DNA from: Azadirachta indica
Taxonomy: Eukaryota > Streptophyta > Magnoliopsida > Sapindales > Meliaceae
NCBI GenBank assembly: GCA_022749755.1
Contig: CM040453.1
Span: 3,060,102 to 3,124,101, forward strand
Reading direction: 5' to 3'
DNA length: 64,000 bases
In this document: positions 50,997 to 61,546 of the stretch, piece by piece
Layout: the number at the start of each line of letters is the position of its first letter
How positions within the stretch are numbered: position 1 is the stretch's first letter
The notes under the pieces: model-generated
The model's input: the letters and a program-made list of their open reading frames with translations, nothing else
Databases searched by the model: none
What the model was told of the DNA's origin: nothing
Position numbers and translations under genes: made by a program

Positions 50997-52168
50997 TTTC
51001 TCTTCTTCTTCTATATGCTATAGGGGTAATCAGCAAGTGCTAGGGTTCTGAACTATTAGCTTTCCTTCTCCAAGTGAAGCTGTATTACTTATCTGACGTG
51101 AAAATCACATCGGTGAAGACGATCCGAACCGGTTCGATCCTCGAGGGACTACAAACCAGACATCTGAACCCGATTTTTTTCGCGTGTATATAAATATAAG
51201 TGTTTACGTTTTTTTTTTTTTTTTTTTTTTTTTTGAAAAAAGGAATCTCAAAAATTTGTTATGAATTTAAATACAAAATTTAACTAATTTACATTATTTA
51301 TCTGTTATTCTTGTAAATTGCAGAAATTTTTATAATATTTGTTCATTCTTTTAAATTATTTATGGCATCAAACCCTCTATTATACACTTCAAATGAAAAC
51401 TATGAAATGTATATAATTATAATTATAATTATAAACATACTAATTTATGTGAAAAAAGAAAATAAGATTTACTAATAAAATTATAATAGAATATGCAAGT
51501 ATAAAATACTCCGCCTTTCAAATATGTATTTTGGAGCTAGAGGTATTTTGTGAAAAACATATATATTTGTTAACTTACATTAAAATTGGAGCGAAATTAG
51601 GTTTATAATTCACAGTATATAAGTAAAATAAAAAAATATGTTATTTCTCTGATAAATCAATTGTTTCCCTTCGTACCAAGAAAAAGAAAAAAATCAAGTG
51701 TTTTCTTGATTCTATTACAATCTCTTGGAACCAAATTCTGAACTGGGTCAATGAAAGGGACGCATTTGGGCTTTTCCCATTTAAATGCTGGATTTTATTG
51801 GGCTACCTTCCGCCCAAGCCCAACCACGTGGCTTTATCCATCGTTTCGTTAACACGTGGGATGATGACGTTCCCGTACGAAAACGACGTAGTCAAAGCTA
51901 CTTCACACGTACGACAACTCTCAGCCACATCAAAATTCCAAATTCACCCAATGTGGCCCGCAGTCCCATTTGCGTCCCGATATACGGATTGATTCCCATC
52001 GAGAAAACGTGCGGTACCGATTACAACCCACATTTTTCCCTCGTCTACCCCACTAACCACCGCCTCCAACTGTTCATGGCATCCAAGCGCCACGTGTCAG
52101 AAAATGTGGGCTCCACGTCAGTACGCTTTAGTTGCTTCCACCACACGTTTGGACAGGTCATGCAGCAG

Positions 52169-52181
52169 CTTCCCGAACAAG
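52169..52181. promoter_or_regulatory. Match to SOG1 consensus CTT(N7)AAG
   Basis: CTTCCCGAACAAG fits the palindromic consensus reported for SOG1, the NAC factor that drives the plant DNA-damage response. It lies about 25 bp before the TATA element and 125 bp before the start codon of a SMR5-like gene, a family known to include direct SOG1 targets. Only six bases are fixed, so chance occurrence is roughly once per 4 kb. Confidence 0.55.
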
Positions 52182-52205
52182 CTAGTCACGTACAACTCAA
52201 ACATG

Positions 52206-52213
52206 CTATAAAA
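52206..52213 (+). promoter_or_regulatory. TATA box of SMR5-like gene
   Basis: CTATAAAA lies 94 bp before the ATG at 52307. This fits a transcription start near 52240 and a short leader. Confidence 0.65.
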
Positions 52214-52306
52214 TCGTAAATCATAATCATTAATCATAGTTGGTCTGTGTTGTTTCGGTGTTCTTACAGTAGAGTTTATGTCGCTAGTTTTCTGTCGTTT
52301 TTGAGT

Positions 52307-52498
52307 ATGGATGAGGTGATGGAGGAGGGATGCATGACGCCGAGACATGCGTCGTGTCGGATACCGTCGACTCTGCCCTGTCCGCCGCCGCCGAAGAAGA
52401 AACCGCTTTATGTTAAGCGGAGGGATCCGCCCAAAGAAGGATATTTTCAGCCGCCTGATCTTGAGATTATCTTCACTAGGAGAGAAGCTTGCGCTTGA
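52307..52498 (+). CDS. SIAMESE-RELATED CDK inhibitor, SMR5-like
   Basis: This is a small intronless gene for a 63-residue plant CDK inhibitor. SMR proteins bind CDK-cyclin complexes, block mitosis and favour endoreduplication; SMR5 and SMR7 are induced by DNA damage and oxidative stress. The protein has an acidic start (MDEVMEEG), then [19 protein letters not shown] at residues 11-29, the basic [14 protein letters not shown], and the conserved [12 protein letters not shown] at 45-56, the putative cyclin-contact motif. The combination [12 protein letters not shown] is characteristic of the SMR5-like branch. The ATG at 52307 is preferred: an in-frame upstream codon at 52247 would add 20 unconserved residues and falls near the expected transcription start. 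The 3' UTR follows in AT-rich sequence. A SOG1-type site, TATA box and several G-boxes lie upstream. Confidence 0.88.
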   Translation: MDEVMEEGCMTPRHASCRIPSTLPCPPPPKKKPLYVKRRDPPKEGYFQPPDLEIIFTRREACA

Positions 52499-54100
52499 GG
52501 TGGCAGTGTTGACGTTGTATATTACACAGCTGATAGTGATAGGTTTTATTTTTACTTTTTCGAATTAGGATTAGAATTTAGAGACTACAAGGGAGGACCG
52601 TTTGACATTAACTTTTGGTTAATTTGGGGAGAGTACAACGTAACAAGAGCAAAAAAATAAATTTTTTATTTTCTCTCTCTGTGTACCTGGATTTTGTTTC
52701 TATGTTGCGCAAAAATATTTGTTCGATATGAATGGTTGGAGGCATTTGTGTTGAAGAAAATTAATTATTAATTGGAGATTGAGTGCTTGTAAATTTTGGA
52801 ATATTTTGCAAATCAGAGTTTAAGAATAAGTTCATGAAAACATATGCTTATTCTATTCGTCGTTTTGCTGGGTTTGATGAGCGAATCTTGTGAGAGTTTA
52901 TTAGCAAATTATTCCATATGATTTCTTTGTGCATTAAATTAGGGCGTAATGGTTATAAAATGTGCAAGCATGTGATATTGAATTTGGCTCTCTCTCTTTT
53001 CTGAAATAGACATGTTAACTTGAATTTGAGACGACGAATATATATGCTTATTTATAAATTTATTATTGTTTTAGTTGAAAGTGTAAAGACTAATCAGCTA
53101 TTTATGTTACATTAATAGCTATACGATCTGAATGCGATGGCTCAGTCTCCCTGGTTGCTAATAAATGCTGGGAATTGTTGCCAAGAGAAAGCCGGCGTTG
53201 CTGGCGTTCCAAAACCTTTTGCGGTATCTTCTGATGCTACGATCCGAAAACTGGGCAAGTCAAAGCCCATGATGTGAGTTGAAGCCCAGCCCTCTTAGTT
53301 GCAACTCCCTGTTTTAAAGAGTAAAAGATCTTACTGCAGCAATTGGTAAGATTTGAGCCACCTAGCTCAAAAGAAAGATTACTGCTGGGCTGCATCACCG
53401 TCACGCTAGAATCCAAATATAATACTTTTTATAATTTATATGCCCGCGGTTTAATTAGATTAGTGGGAGAGCACAACCTTGACTTGACTAACATCAGAAT
53501 TTAAATTCATATTAAAATGTGCGTTGAAATAAGAAATTTCGACTGTAAAAGAACAAAATAAAAAGGTTAATTATAGTAAATTGAGAATCTTAAAGTCAGG
53601 ATGATACTAAAAGTTTATATTGATTAATATTTAATGCATAACAAATCCAAGTTAAGTACTTAAAAAGAACAAATTAAAATAAAAGAGAATTTAATCAAGA
53701 AATGAGTTAGTTATGAGTTAATATCAAAATTAAAACTACACGACATGTTTAGTATAATTTCTTATTTAGGCCCCCAAGCAAGCAAGCAGCCAGCCTGCGG
53801 CAAGCAAACCAACGACCCAAAATCCGCGTAACTAATTGGTTGGTTGAACCTTGAACGAGACAAAGTGGAGACAAAGGTGTTTACAGCGCACAAGCTATTT
53901 TTATGTGTTGTTTATTTGCAATAATATCTCACATTCTCTCTCTTCATCATCATCATCATCAATCCACTTCTCTGTAATCCCGCTCACACCTCTCGCCTGC
54001 AAAAAGCGTCCCTTCCCACGCGCCTCATGTCGCCTTCTTTCTTGTCTTTAAAACATCTTTCAAACTCTTGACTCCCTCCCCACTTGGGTTTTATCTCGTT
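52499..54100. other. 3' UTR of SMR5-like gene and spacer
   Basis: Probable 3' UTR extends to roughly 52750. AT-rich spacer follows, with no supported gene. The (TCA)n run near 53943-53961 lies in the WLIM2 promoter region. Confidence 0.5.
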
Positions 54101-54596
54101 TCCGGAAATTTTTACCTCAAACGAGCTCAAAGATCCGGTCATTCTTCAGTTTTAAAAAGGTACGATTTGCTGTACTTAGTTTAGTTTGTATGTTGTAGTC
54201 CCTTTTTTTGTTGGGTTGGAGTGTATGAATTAGATCAGTCGACTGGGTAATTTGATTTTGTGTTTATTGTTGTTTTGTTAAAGTTTTAGATCGGTTGCCA
54301 AGAACTTAATGCGTGTCAAATGGCGTATTTAGCTTCATTAAGTGCAAAATTTTGTTTTTCCAAGACCCAGTTGATGAATTAGTTGATTGAACGCTTGAAA
54401 ATCTGTTCTTGTTCCCTTTTTCAAATATTTTTACTGTGGGTATTCAAACAGAGTAAATTGTGTTTGTTTATCTCGATTTGGAAAAACATGAGTGTGACAT
54501 CTTCTTCCAAGTTTGATTTCAGGCTGATCTGTGGTTGGTGTTGATTTTTGGGGAGACACGGAAAAGTCAGATCTAAGGGATATATAGATCATAGCT
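54100..54596 (+). other. 5' leader of WLIM2 with intron
   Basis: A probable leader exon ends at a donor near 54159 (AAAAAG followed by GTACGA). A good acceptor (GATTTCAG) lies near 54522, giving a second leader exon of about 75 bp before the ATG at 54597. This is inferred from splice motifs. Confidence 0.5.
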
Positions 54597-56103
54597 ATGT
54601 CTTTTATTGGTACCCAACAGAAATGCAAGGTTTGTGAGAAGACAGTTTATCCTGTAGAGCAATTATCTGCTGATGGCGTTGTATATCACAAGTCTTGCTT
54701 CAAATGTTCTCATTGCAAAGGAACACTAAAGGTAACATTATAATTTACGTATATGATGATATTTTACCAATGTAGTTGATAGACTTCCTTGTATTGCGGT
54801 TGTTTTGCTTCAAAATTGATAGTAATGTGTTGGAATCACCTCCATTGCTTTGGCTTATGTTGAAACTTTATAATACTCTGTTGAAGTTCATACATTCAGA
54901 TTTGCTGTACCCTCAATTTTTTTGTAAAGGAATTTGTATTGATGTTCTTAGTTTTTGTTGAAGAAGTAGTGGGTTTGTTTACCAAATTTGCGTACGTATT
55001 AAGGCGTTCAAATTTAAATGTTTCAGCTGAGCAATTACTCCTCGATGGAAGGTGTCCTTTACTGTAAGCCTCACTTTGAGCAGCTCTTTAAGGAGTCGGG
55101 TAATTTCAACAAGAATTTCCAGTCACGTAAGTATTTTGTTTCCTGGATGAAGAAGCTCTCTGTATTTCCTGAGTTTATTTAACCTGTTTAATTAGCTATC
55201 AATTTCATTGTTGGCAGCTGCAAAGTCAGCTGAGAAGTTAACACCTGAGCTGGTAAATCTTTCCTACAATGCTGCATGTATATGAAATTTAATCACAAGC
55301 ATTCAAAATTGTGCTAAAGTACGTCTTGTATTGCTGGGTGTTCTTGCTGATTCTCAATAGCTCATTTTGATTGCAGACGAGATCGCCTAGCAAAGCTGCC
55401 AGCATGTTCTCTGGCACACAAGAAAAATGCGCAACTTGTGGTAAAACAGTTTACCCACTAGAGAAGGTAGGATCCAAGGTTTCAAGAAATCGTCACCATA
55501 TTCTGATATTTTGTGTAGATAGTTACATTTATCTCCTATTTAAATTCCTATGTCATTCACTGGTTTCAACCAACCCTGGGAATTGGGGCTTATTATATAC
55601 TATATCTATTCCACTCTTGACTTCAAACACACATACACATAAATTCCTGGTTATGAATGTATGCATTGAGGTGTTTTGGTTTTGCACAATCTTAATTAAT
55701 TTTTTCTGAAAAAATTACTTTTGAAAGATACTGTTTGAAGGGAATTGTTTGAAATGTCAATACAATTAGGAAAACAGTTGGGCAATAAATAACAATTTTT
55801 GAAGTGTTTTAGTTAGTTTTACCATGAGTCACACATTCTCCAGGGCTTCACATCAGAGTATCTGATGTGATGCGATGTGTCAAAAATGTGCAGGTGGCCG
55901 TGGAGAATCAGGCCTATCACAAGACGTGTTTCAAGTGCTCTCATGGTGGCTGTTCCATTAGCCCATCAAACTATGCAGCCTTGGAGGGCATTTTATACTG
56001 TAAACATCATTTCTCCCAGTTGTTCAAGGAGAAAGGCAGCTACAACCACCTTATCAAGTCTGCATCAATGAAGCGTGCAGCAGCCTCCGTTCCAGAAGCT
56101 TGA
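54597..56103 (+). CDS. WLIM2: WLIM2-type two-LIM actin-binding protein
   Basis: This is a widely expressed plant LIM protein that binds and bundles actin filaments and also enters the nucleus. Five exons (54597-54731, 55027-55126, 55218-55252, 55377-55466, 55894-56103) close to 189 residues. LIM1 zinc ligands are C10, C13, H31, C34, C37, C40, C58 and H61. LIM2 ligands are C108, C111, H129, C132, C135, C140, C156 and H159. The linker NKNFQSPAKSAEKLTPELTR and the tail KGSYNHLIKSASMKR are typical of WLIM2 rather than WLIM1 or PLIM types. The tail after LIM2 is short, as in WLIM2. All zinc ligands are present, so the protein should be functional. Leader intron placement suggests normal regulation; nothing unusual is seen. 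Confidence 0.95.
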
Positions 56104-57077
56104 ACATGATATCTCTTTTCTATTATCTATTTGGCGTGGCTTTCTTCTGCTTGTCGAGTGTGCTTTCATTTTGATCCCTCTTATTATTGCAAGGGGAACT
56201 ACCAAACCTTGGGTTCCTCTGCTGTCTTGTTTCGATAATCTTTGTTGGTACATTTTCTGGTGATTAATGAATTTGGGATGTACAATCCTGTGGCTATAGA
56301 ATTTCATTCACAAGCGTTGATTGTTCAAAGTGATAATTATTAGGGCTTTAGCGCTTCTTGTTTCGGCTTGTTATTTGTTACAAATACATGTGATGAGAAA
56401 ATATTTCATATTTACACCTCCTCCAGTGCGCACCAGTTAAAAGGTGTAAAACTCTTAAGACCCGAACAGAACCCCAAGGATTTCTCTTGCCAAACATGCG
56501 AGCTAAGTTTGTCCTCAGAATTACTCCCTTAAACAAAGCTGTTGACCCAATGGCAGACGAGCAATATCTAATTCCGAATATGGACCAGAGCATTGTATGA
56601 TGCGTGTAATGTCACCCGGTGAATTAAGTTGGTCAATTTGTTCTCTCATTAGCAGAGCACTAGCCCGGTAATAATTCAAAGCAAAGACTCATAAGTAAGC
56701 TTTTAAGGCGTGGGTTAGCAATATCATTTTGGTAAATATTTGTATGGCAGCCCAAAACCACCAATTCTTTGACCAACTAAAGATATTATAAGCATTCTTT
56801 TAATATCATTTTGAACGAACAACAACGATGTTACCCACATTAAAATGAATTACACTAATATTTGATATTGTTCAATTCTTTTAACTTTTTTTTTTTGGGA
56901 AAAAACTGTTATAAAATAATGTTATATGTATATGATTTGTGACAACAATAGCAATATATTTCAAGTGATGCAATAAAAATAATAATTTCGAGAAGATAAA
57001 AACGTTGCGTTTTATTACTGTACAAAACCGAAAAAAAGCCCTATTATTGAAAATCAACCGCGTAAAATTTTCCCAAA
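56104..57077. other. WLIM2 3' UTR and promoter of ARM-type gene
   Basis: WLIM2 3' UTR probably runs to about 56300. AT-rich spacer and a short leader for the next plus-strand gene follow. The minus-strand frame at 56378-56593 has no motif. Confidence 0.5.
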
Positions 57078-58506
57078 ATGGCGGTATCTCTTTCTTCTCT
57101 CCACGATCGTCTTGTTCAGTAAGCTCTCGCTCTCTCCGTTAACCATTGCCGCCTCTTCCTTTTAACTCCAATAATTTAGTTTCTGAAATTTTCTTTTCCT
57201 TTCCCTTTCTTCTTTTCGTTTTAGGTTGACAAATCCGATATTGGATTCACTTCAGAAAACAAATTACGCGCCACCGGAAGGCACAACAGTCTCCACGAAA
57301 ACAATCCTATGCAGTCTCATACAAACGACGCCGGAAAACCAAGCCGCAGTTGTCGACGGCGACCTGATTTTGGGTTCGATCAAGAAATCGACTCTAGCAC
57401 TCGCCTTACTCATCTCCTCCCAGACTTCGACTCACGAGTGTCTCTGTTGGATTCCCAAACATATATCTTTAGCAGCAGCTTCCGCTTTTTGCACGATTTC
57501 AGAAGAATACTATGCCGTTTTCGGCAAGAGTTTGGTGGTGGAGTTGTTGCCTGAAGTGGCGCCATTTCTGAAGGGGAGGATGAAAGAGAGTTCGATTGAT
57601 AAAGAGAATGAGACTGACGAGGTAACGGCCGCGTCGGCCAGAGTACCACTTGTGCATGCGATTTTAGCAGCGTATCAGCTTCGGTGGTTCGTTACTCAGG
57701 CATGAAAATTCTTTGCCTGGTTCTGGAGATTTTGAAAATTTTGTTTGTTTTAGTGCTAATGTTTGTAATTGTTGTAGATTGAGTGTCCCCATTTGGGAAA
57801 GCTATTGAATTTGGTTATTCCTTGCGCGTTGACTGCCCTTGACCACTGGTCACCTGAGGTCAAAGTATGTGCTTTAATATGAAAATGTTTACAATATGAA
57901 TTCTTTCATCTTAAAAGAAATTGTGGAACTGAATCATGTTCTGTTGAAAATAAATGATTTCAGGGGCAAGGCATGATTTCCTTTATACATATTGCAAAAA
58001 ATGTGAATGCCACGGAGCTTGGTTTTTATGAAGATGTAATTCTTGATGCATGCTGCCAGAACATTGCTTCTACTGATGAGATATGGCATCTTGTAGTTGA
58101 GATGTCTGTACTTATTGTGACTAGTACCCAGAAAAATAATTGCCGGAGTTCGTGGTAACATCCTGATATAAGTCTTGTAATTGTTTTTCTGAGACATTTA
58201 GGATATAGATTCGGGGTCATTTGGCAAAAGATGATGGTAAACTTTTGATACTTTTCTTAAGGGCAGGGCCTGCTGTACTTGATGCCAAGTTGTTGTTACA
58301 GTCTTCACAATAGCATGACTCTTAGAGTCTTACAATTTATTTTCACTAGTCAGTTAAATTAGTTTCTATGTTGGGACCGGCTAAAAGTGAATCATAGGTC
58401 ACTTGGGCCTGTGATACTCCACTTTGGTTTTATTTAATTATCTCTGTGTTAATTGAAGTGAATAATGGGATAGTGAGGAGCCTCCAAGGTGAAGTTTTTC
58501 GTTCTT

Positions 58507-58540
<34 letters not shown>

Positions 58541-60235
58541 GACAGCTGAAAATGCACTTGTGTTCATTTTGGCAATTGACACAAACTACCGTTTTATTTG
58601 CAATGCTGGTACAGTTTTCCTCTCATATTTTGTTTGATTAATGCAATTATTTAGATTGACCATCAAGTGTGATGTCACTTTATGGTAGACATTACTTTGT
58701 TTTGTTTGATGTATGGTTGTTTATCTTGTCAACCATGATATTGTATATGTATACCAGCCAGCATAATTTGTCTTACCACCAAAGTCACTGATATTCTCCT
58801 TCTGTACAGGTTTGAAAGGATGCTAAATGAGATGTTAAGTCACTTGGAGCGCCAACCCAGAAATAAGGATCGCCGTGTAGCATGGCTCAATTATATCGAG
58901 ACACTGTTCAGTGCTGTTGGTCTTGTTTTATTAGCTCATTCTAGGCGCATATTTCTACTTTTCTTTCAATGGATGCATGCTGATGATGATGAAACCGTGA
59001 TACTGGTGAGAACCTTGCACCTAATTCAATTAAGAATTGTATTTCTTTTTCTCTTTTATTGTTTAAAAATGAGCTCTGGTAAATGAATTGTGATCTCTAA
59101 TTTGCTAATTAACCTTGTTAAATTGAATCTTGTGCTCTTTATGCACAAGTAGAGAAATCAGTTAAAAAGAAAATGAAATCCAATGACAAAACACCTTACT
59201 TGGGAATTCATTAAAATAGTAGATTAGCCTTTAAAAGGCTGCTGCCATTTTTGATGGTCATGTTATTTAGCTTCCAGGTTTGGCGTTCTCTTCATGAGCC
59301 TTTATTATGAAAATTGTATTTTCCAATAATATAGATTATAATTTTTCAAAAAAGCAATGTGAAAATGTGGGAATACTGCATAGTGCATTTATGAGCATTT
59401 AGTTAGCTGAATAGGAAGATTTAATGTTTTTCTATTGAACTTCTTCACCATTGACCAGAATGATGAGAATATTTACAAATCGCTGAAGAACTGGGTGATG
59501 AGAATGTTTACAAGTTTTGGAGGCATCGAGATCTAATTACTTGTGCTTTGTCTTACATTGTCTTTTCATGCCTAAATTTTCTGAGCTTCATATGCTGTTT
59601 GGAAGTTTCTACAAGGGGATTTGATTAGTTTTAAGTTCATTGTGCAGGTTCTCCAACAGCTTTGTACTGTTATAAAGTTGACATGGATAAGAAACACACC
59701 TTACATTGAAAGGTATATTAGTTACCCTCACTGTGGATGACAGTTTGGTGGATTTGAGTGTCTGGTGGATCAGAATCAGAACCAGAATTTATTTCGTGTG
59801 TACACAGCATTTGAGCACATTTTAGAAATTGAGCAGATATTCTGCCCCCCTTCTGTGACTGAAAGTTAAACATTTTGTTTTGTTAAACTGACAAACCAGT
59901 TTTGGATTCTTTTTGTAGTTTCTAATTCCTGAAATGTGTCGGCTTCAGATTGGTAGATGAACTTACCAAATTGTACAAGGAGGCAGCATTAAGAAGGGGC
60001 CGTGAAGAAATCAGAACTCATATTCTTCAGATACTAATTTTGCTACGGCAGTAAGGACATAACTGTTTCTTTCATATTATGGTGGATTCTGGAACAATTT
60101 ATGTTTCCTTTATTGAATCCTATGTTTGCCAGATGCAAAGGCGCACAGTTTGAAACAGCCTGGGACAAGTACAAGGATGATCCAAACTTGACCCCTCTGG
60201 GTTCCTCTTTGAGTGAAAGAATTGTGCATGCATAG
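57078..60235 (+). CDS. ARM-fold protein, possibly TTI2-like
   Basis: This encodes a 419-residue predicted all-helical protein of the armadillo-type superfamily. Exons are 57078-57118, 57225-57699, 57778-57864, 57964-58154, 58810-59005, 59648-59712, 59949-60050 and 60133-60235; phases close throughout. The middle part (LVIPCALTALDHWSPEVKGQ followed by helical repeats) resembles the Tti2 family, a subunit of the TELO2-TTI1-TTI2 complex that stabilises PI3K-like kinases such as ATM, ATR and TOR. That resemblance is from memory and needs a profile search. The end of exon 2 is CTCAG followed by GCATGA, implying a GC-AG intron; reading through gives Ala-stop. A weak GT donor eight bases earlier would keep frame but lose three residues. 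No transmembrane segment or signal peptide is evident. Confidence 0.8.
58511..58540. repeat. (TC)n microsatellite in intron
   Basis: A perfect TC run of about 30 bp lies in the intron between exons 4 and 5 of the ARM-type gene. Confidence 0.85.
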
Positions 60236-61546
60236 CAGTTTGACCAAGCGATTCAGAATTCAGGAAACAATTGGCAATATAACGAACTTTATGGGGATAT
60301 ATTCAAGTCCTTGAAATATGACTGACCAACGTGCGAAACATATAGAAGTGCTGATTTTGGTTTGGGATCTCTTCATGGAAGCTGAAGAGTGTAGTTTGCT
60401 TTACATTCATCTGGTGGATGGCTAAGCTACGTTAATGTGATTTAATGAAATACTTGGGTCTGCTGTGATGATTCTCTGGTGACTGATTTTGTATTAAGAT
60501 AAAATCATTAATGTTATGTGCAATTTGATTATAATAATTTAGTTATGGTGCTGCGCGTCGCCTGCCTAAATTTATGGCCTTTTCCTGTGCGATTCGCGTG
60601 CATGGATTTAACTTTTCGCTTTACAACTCTTATGATTTCACGCAATGCAATACAAAATTGAATAGCTGTTACTTACAATTAGCGTTTCAATTGGCATATT
60701 ATACTAATATTATGGAGTGTCTCTGTTTTTGTTTCCAAACCACTCTTAACCATTGACGACTTGGTTGCAGTACTTAATTCTCAGACTTTCACGAGCAGTA
60801 CAATTCTTATCGACAAATTATCTTAAAACTTTATTGACACAACATTCTCAAAACATACTTTACATGTGGGTTTACGTTCAGTTCATCCAGATATATATTC
60901 AATAAATGCGGGCTGATTGATGATGGTAAAAAATAAATAAGAATCACAATATGCATCCACGGACATTCATATGACACTTAAAACAAGTCCTTTGAACTTT
61001 ATAACCGGTAAGGACTCCTCCCATTGGCATAAAAGAAACATCTGACAGACAAACTTAAACCCATCATAAATCAATTTTTGGAAGTCCTAATATTTCATGC
61101 GACAATATGGTCATAAAACAGAAGAGAGAATGGTGAAATTATGAGTAATTTTTCATTAATTAATCAAATATGACAAATGTTAATAACAGACTGATTGTAT
61201 AGGTATCAAATGCTACAAGCCTTTTCCTGAAAGAATCAAAAACTTAAAAACAATATTTCCTCTACAACCCCAAGCCGGGAATAATAGAGAGACAAATCAG
61301 TCACTTAATTTTATTGGATTTTTTCTACTTCTGTCTAATCCTGCTGTTTGTTGCTGATACAAAATGGAAACCGAGTCGCTCAGGCTTCCAATGAACAAAA
61401 AATATAAGAATTTAACCGGGCGAATTCCATGACACCAACTGCTTGCACTTAGCCCAAACTTGTCAACAGAAAGGTTGCCACTGTCTTCGCACCGTGGAAA
61501 CGAAAATACAAGAGATTACACATATTGCTTTCTCACAAAGATTGCC
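60236..61546. other. Convergent 3' region
   Basis: This contains the 3' UTR of the plus-strand ARM-type gene, AT-rich spacer, and the 3' UTR of the minus-strand translocator. No other gene is seen; the plus frame at 60574-60756 has no motif. Confidence 0.5.

Larger units (their letters stand above)
50997..52306. promoter_or_regulatory. Divergent intergenic region ARP5 / SMR5-like with G-box cluster
   Basis: 1.3 kb separates two divergent start codons. The ARP5-proximal half is AT-rich with poly-T (51209-51234). The SMR-proximal 400 bp is markedly richer in G+C and in ACGT cores: CCACGTGG (51824-51831), ACACGTGG (51852-51859), TGACGT near 51865, CCACGTGTC (52090-52098) and CCACGTCA near 52113. 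These are binding sites for bZIP and bHLH factors. The frame at 51785-52219 is open by chance in this G+C-rich promoter and shows no protein motif. Confidence 0.65.

Noticed and set aside
51785..52219. 144-codon open frame upstream of the SMR5-like gene
   Set aside because: No motif; it coincides with a G-box-rich promoter with TATA box at its end. The composition explains the open frame.
55388..55407. Sense similarity to miR167 (AAGCTGCCAGCATG) in WLIM2 exon 4
   Set aside because: It lies in a conserved coding segment (SKAASMFSG), is on the sense strand so not a target site, and has no hairpin.
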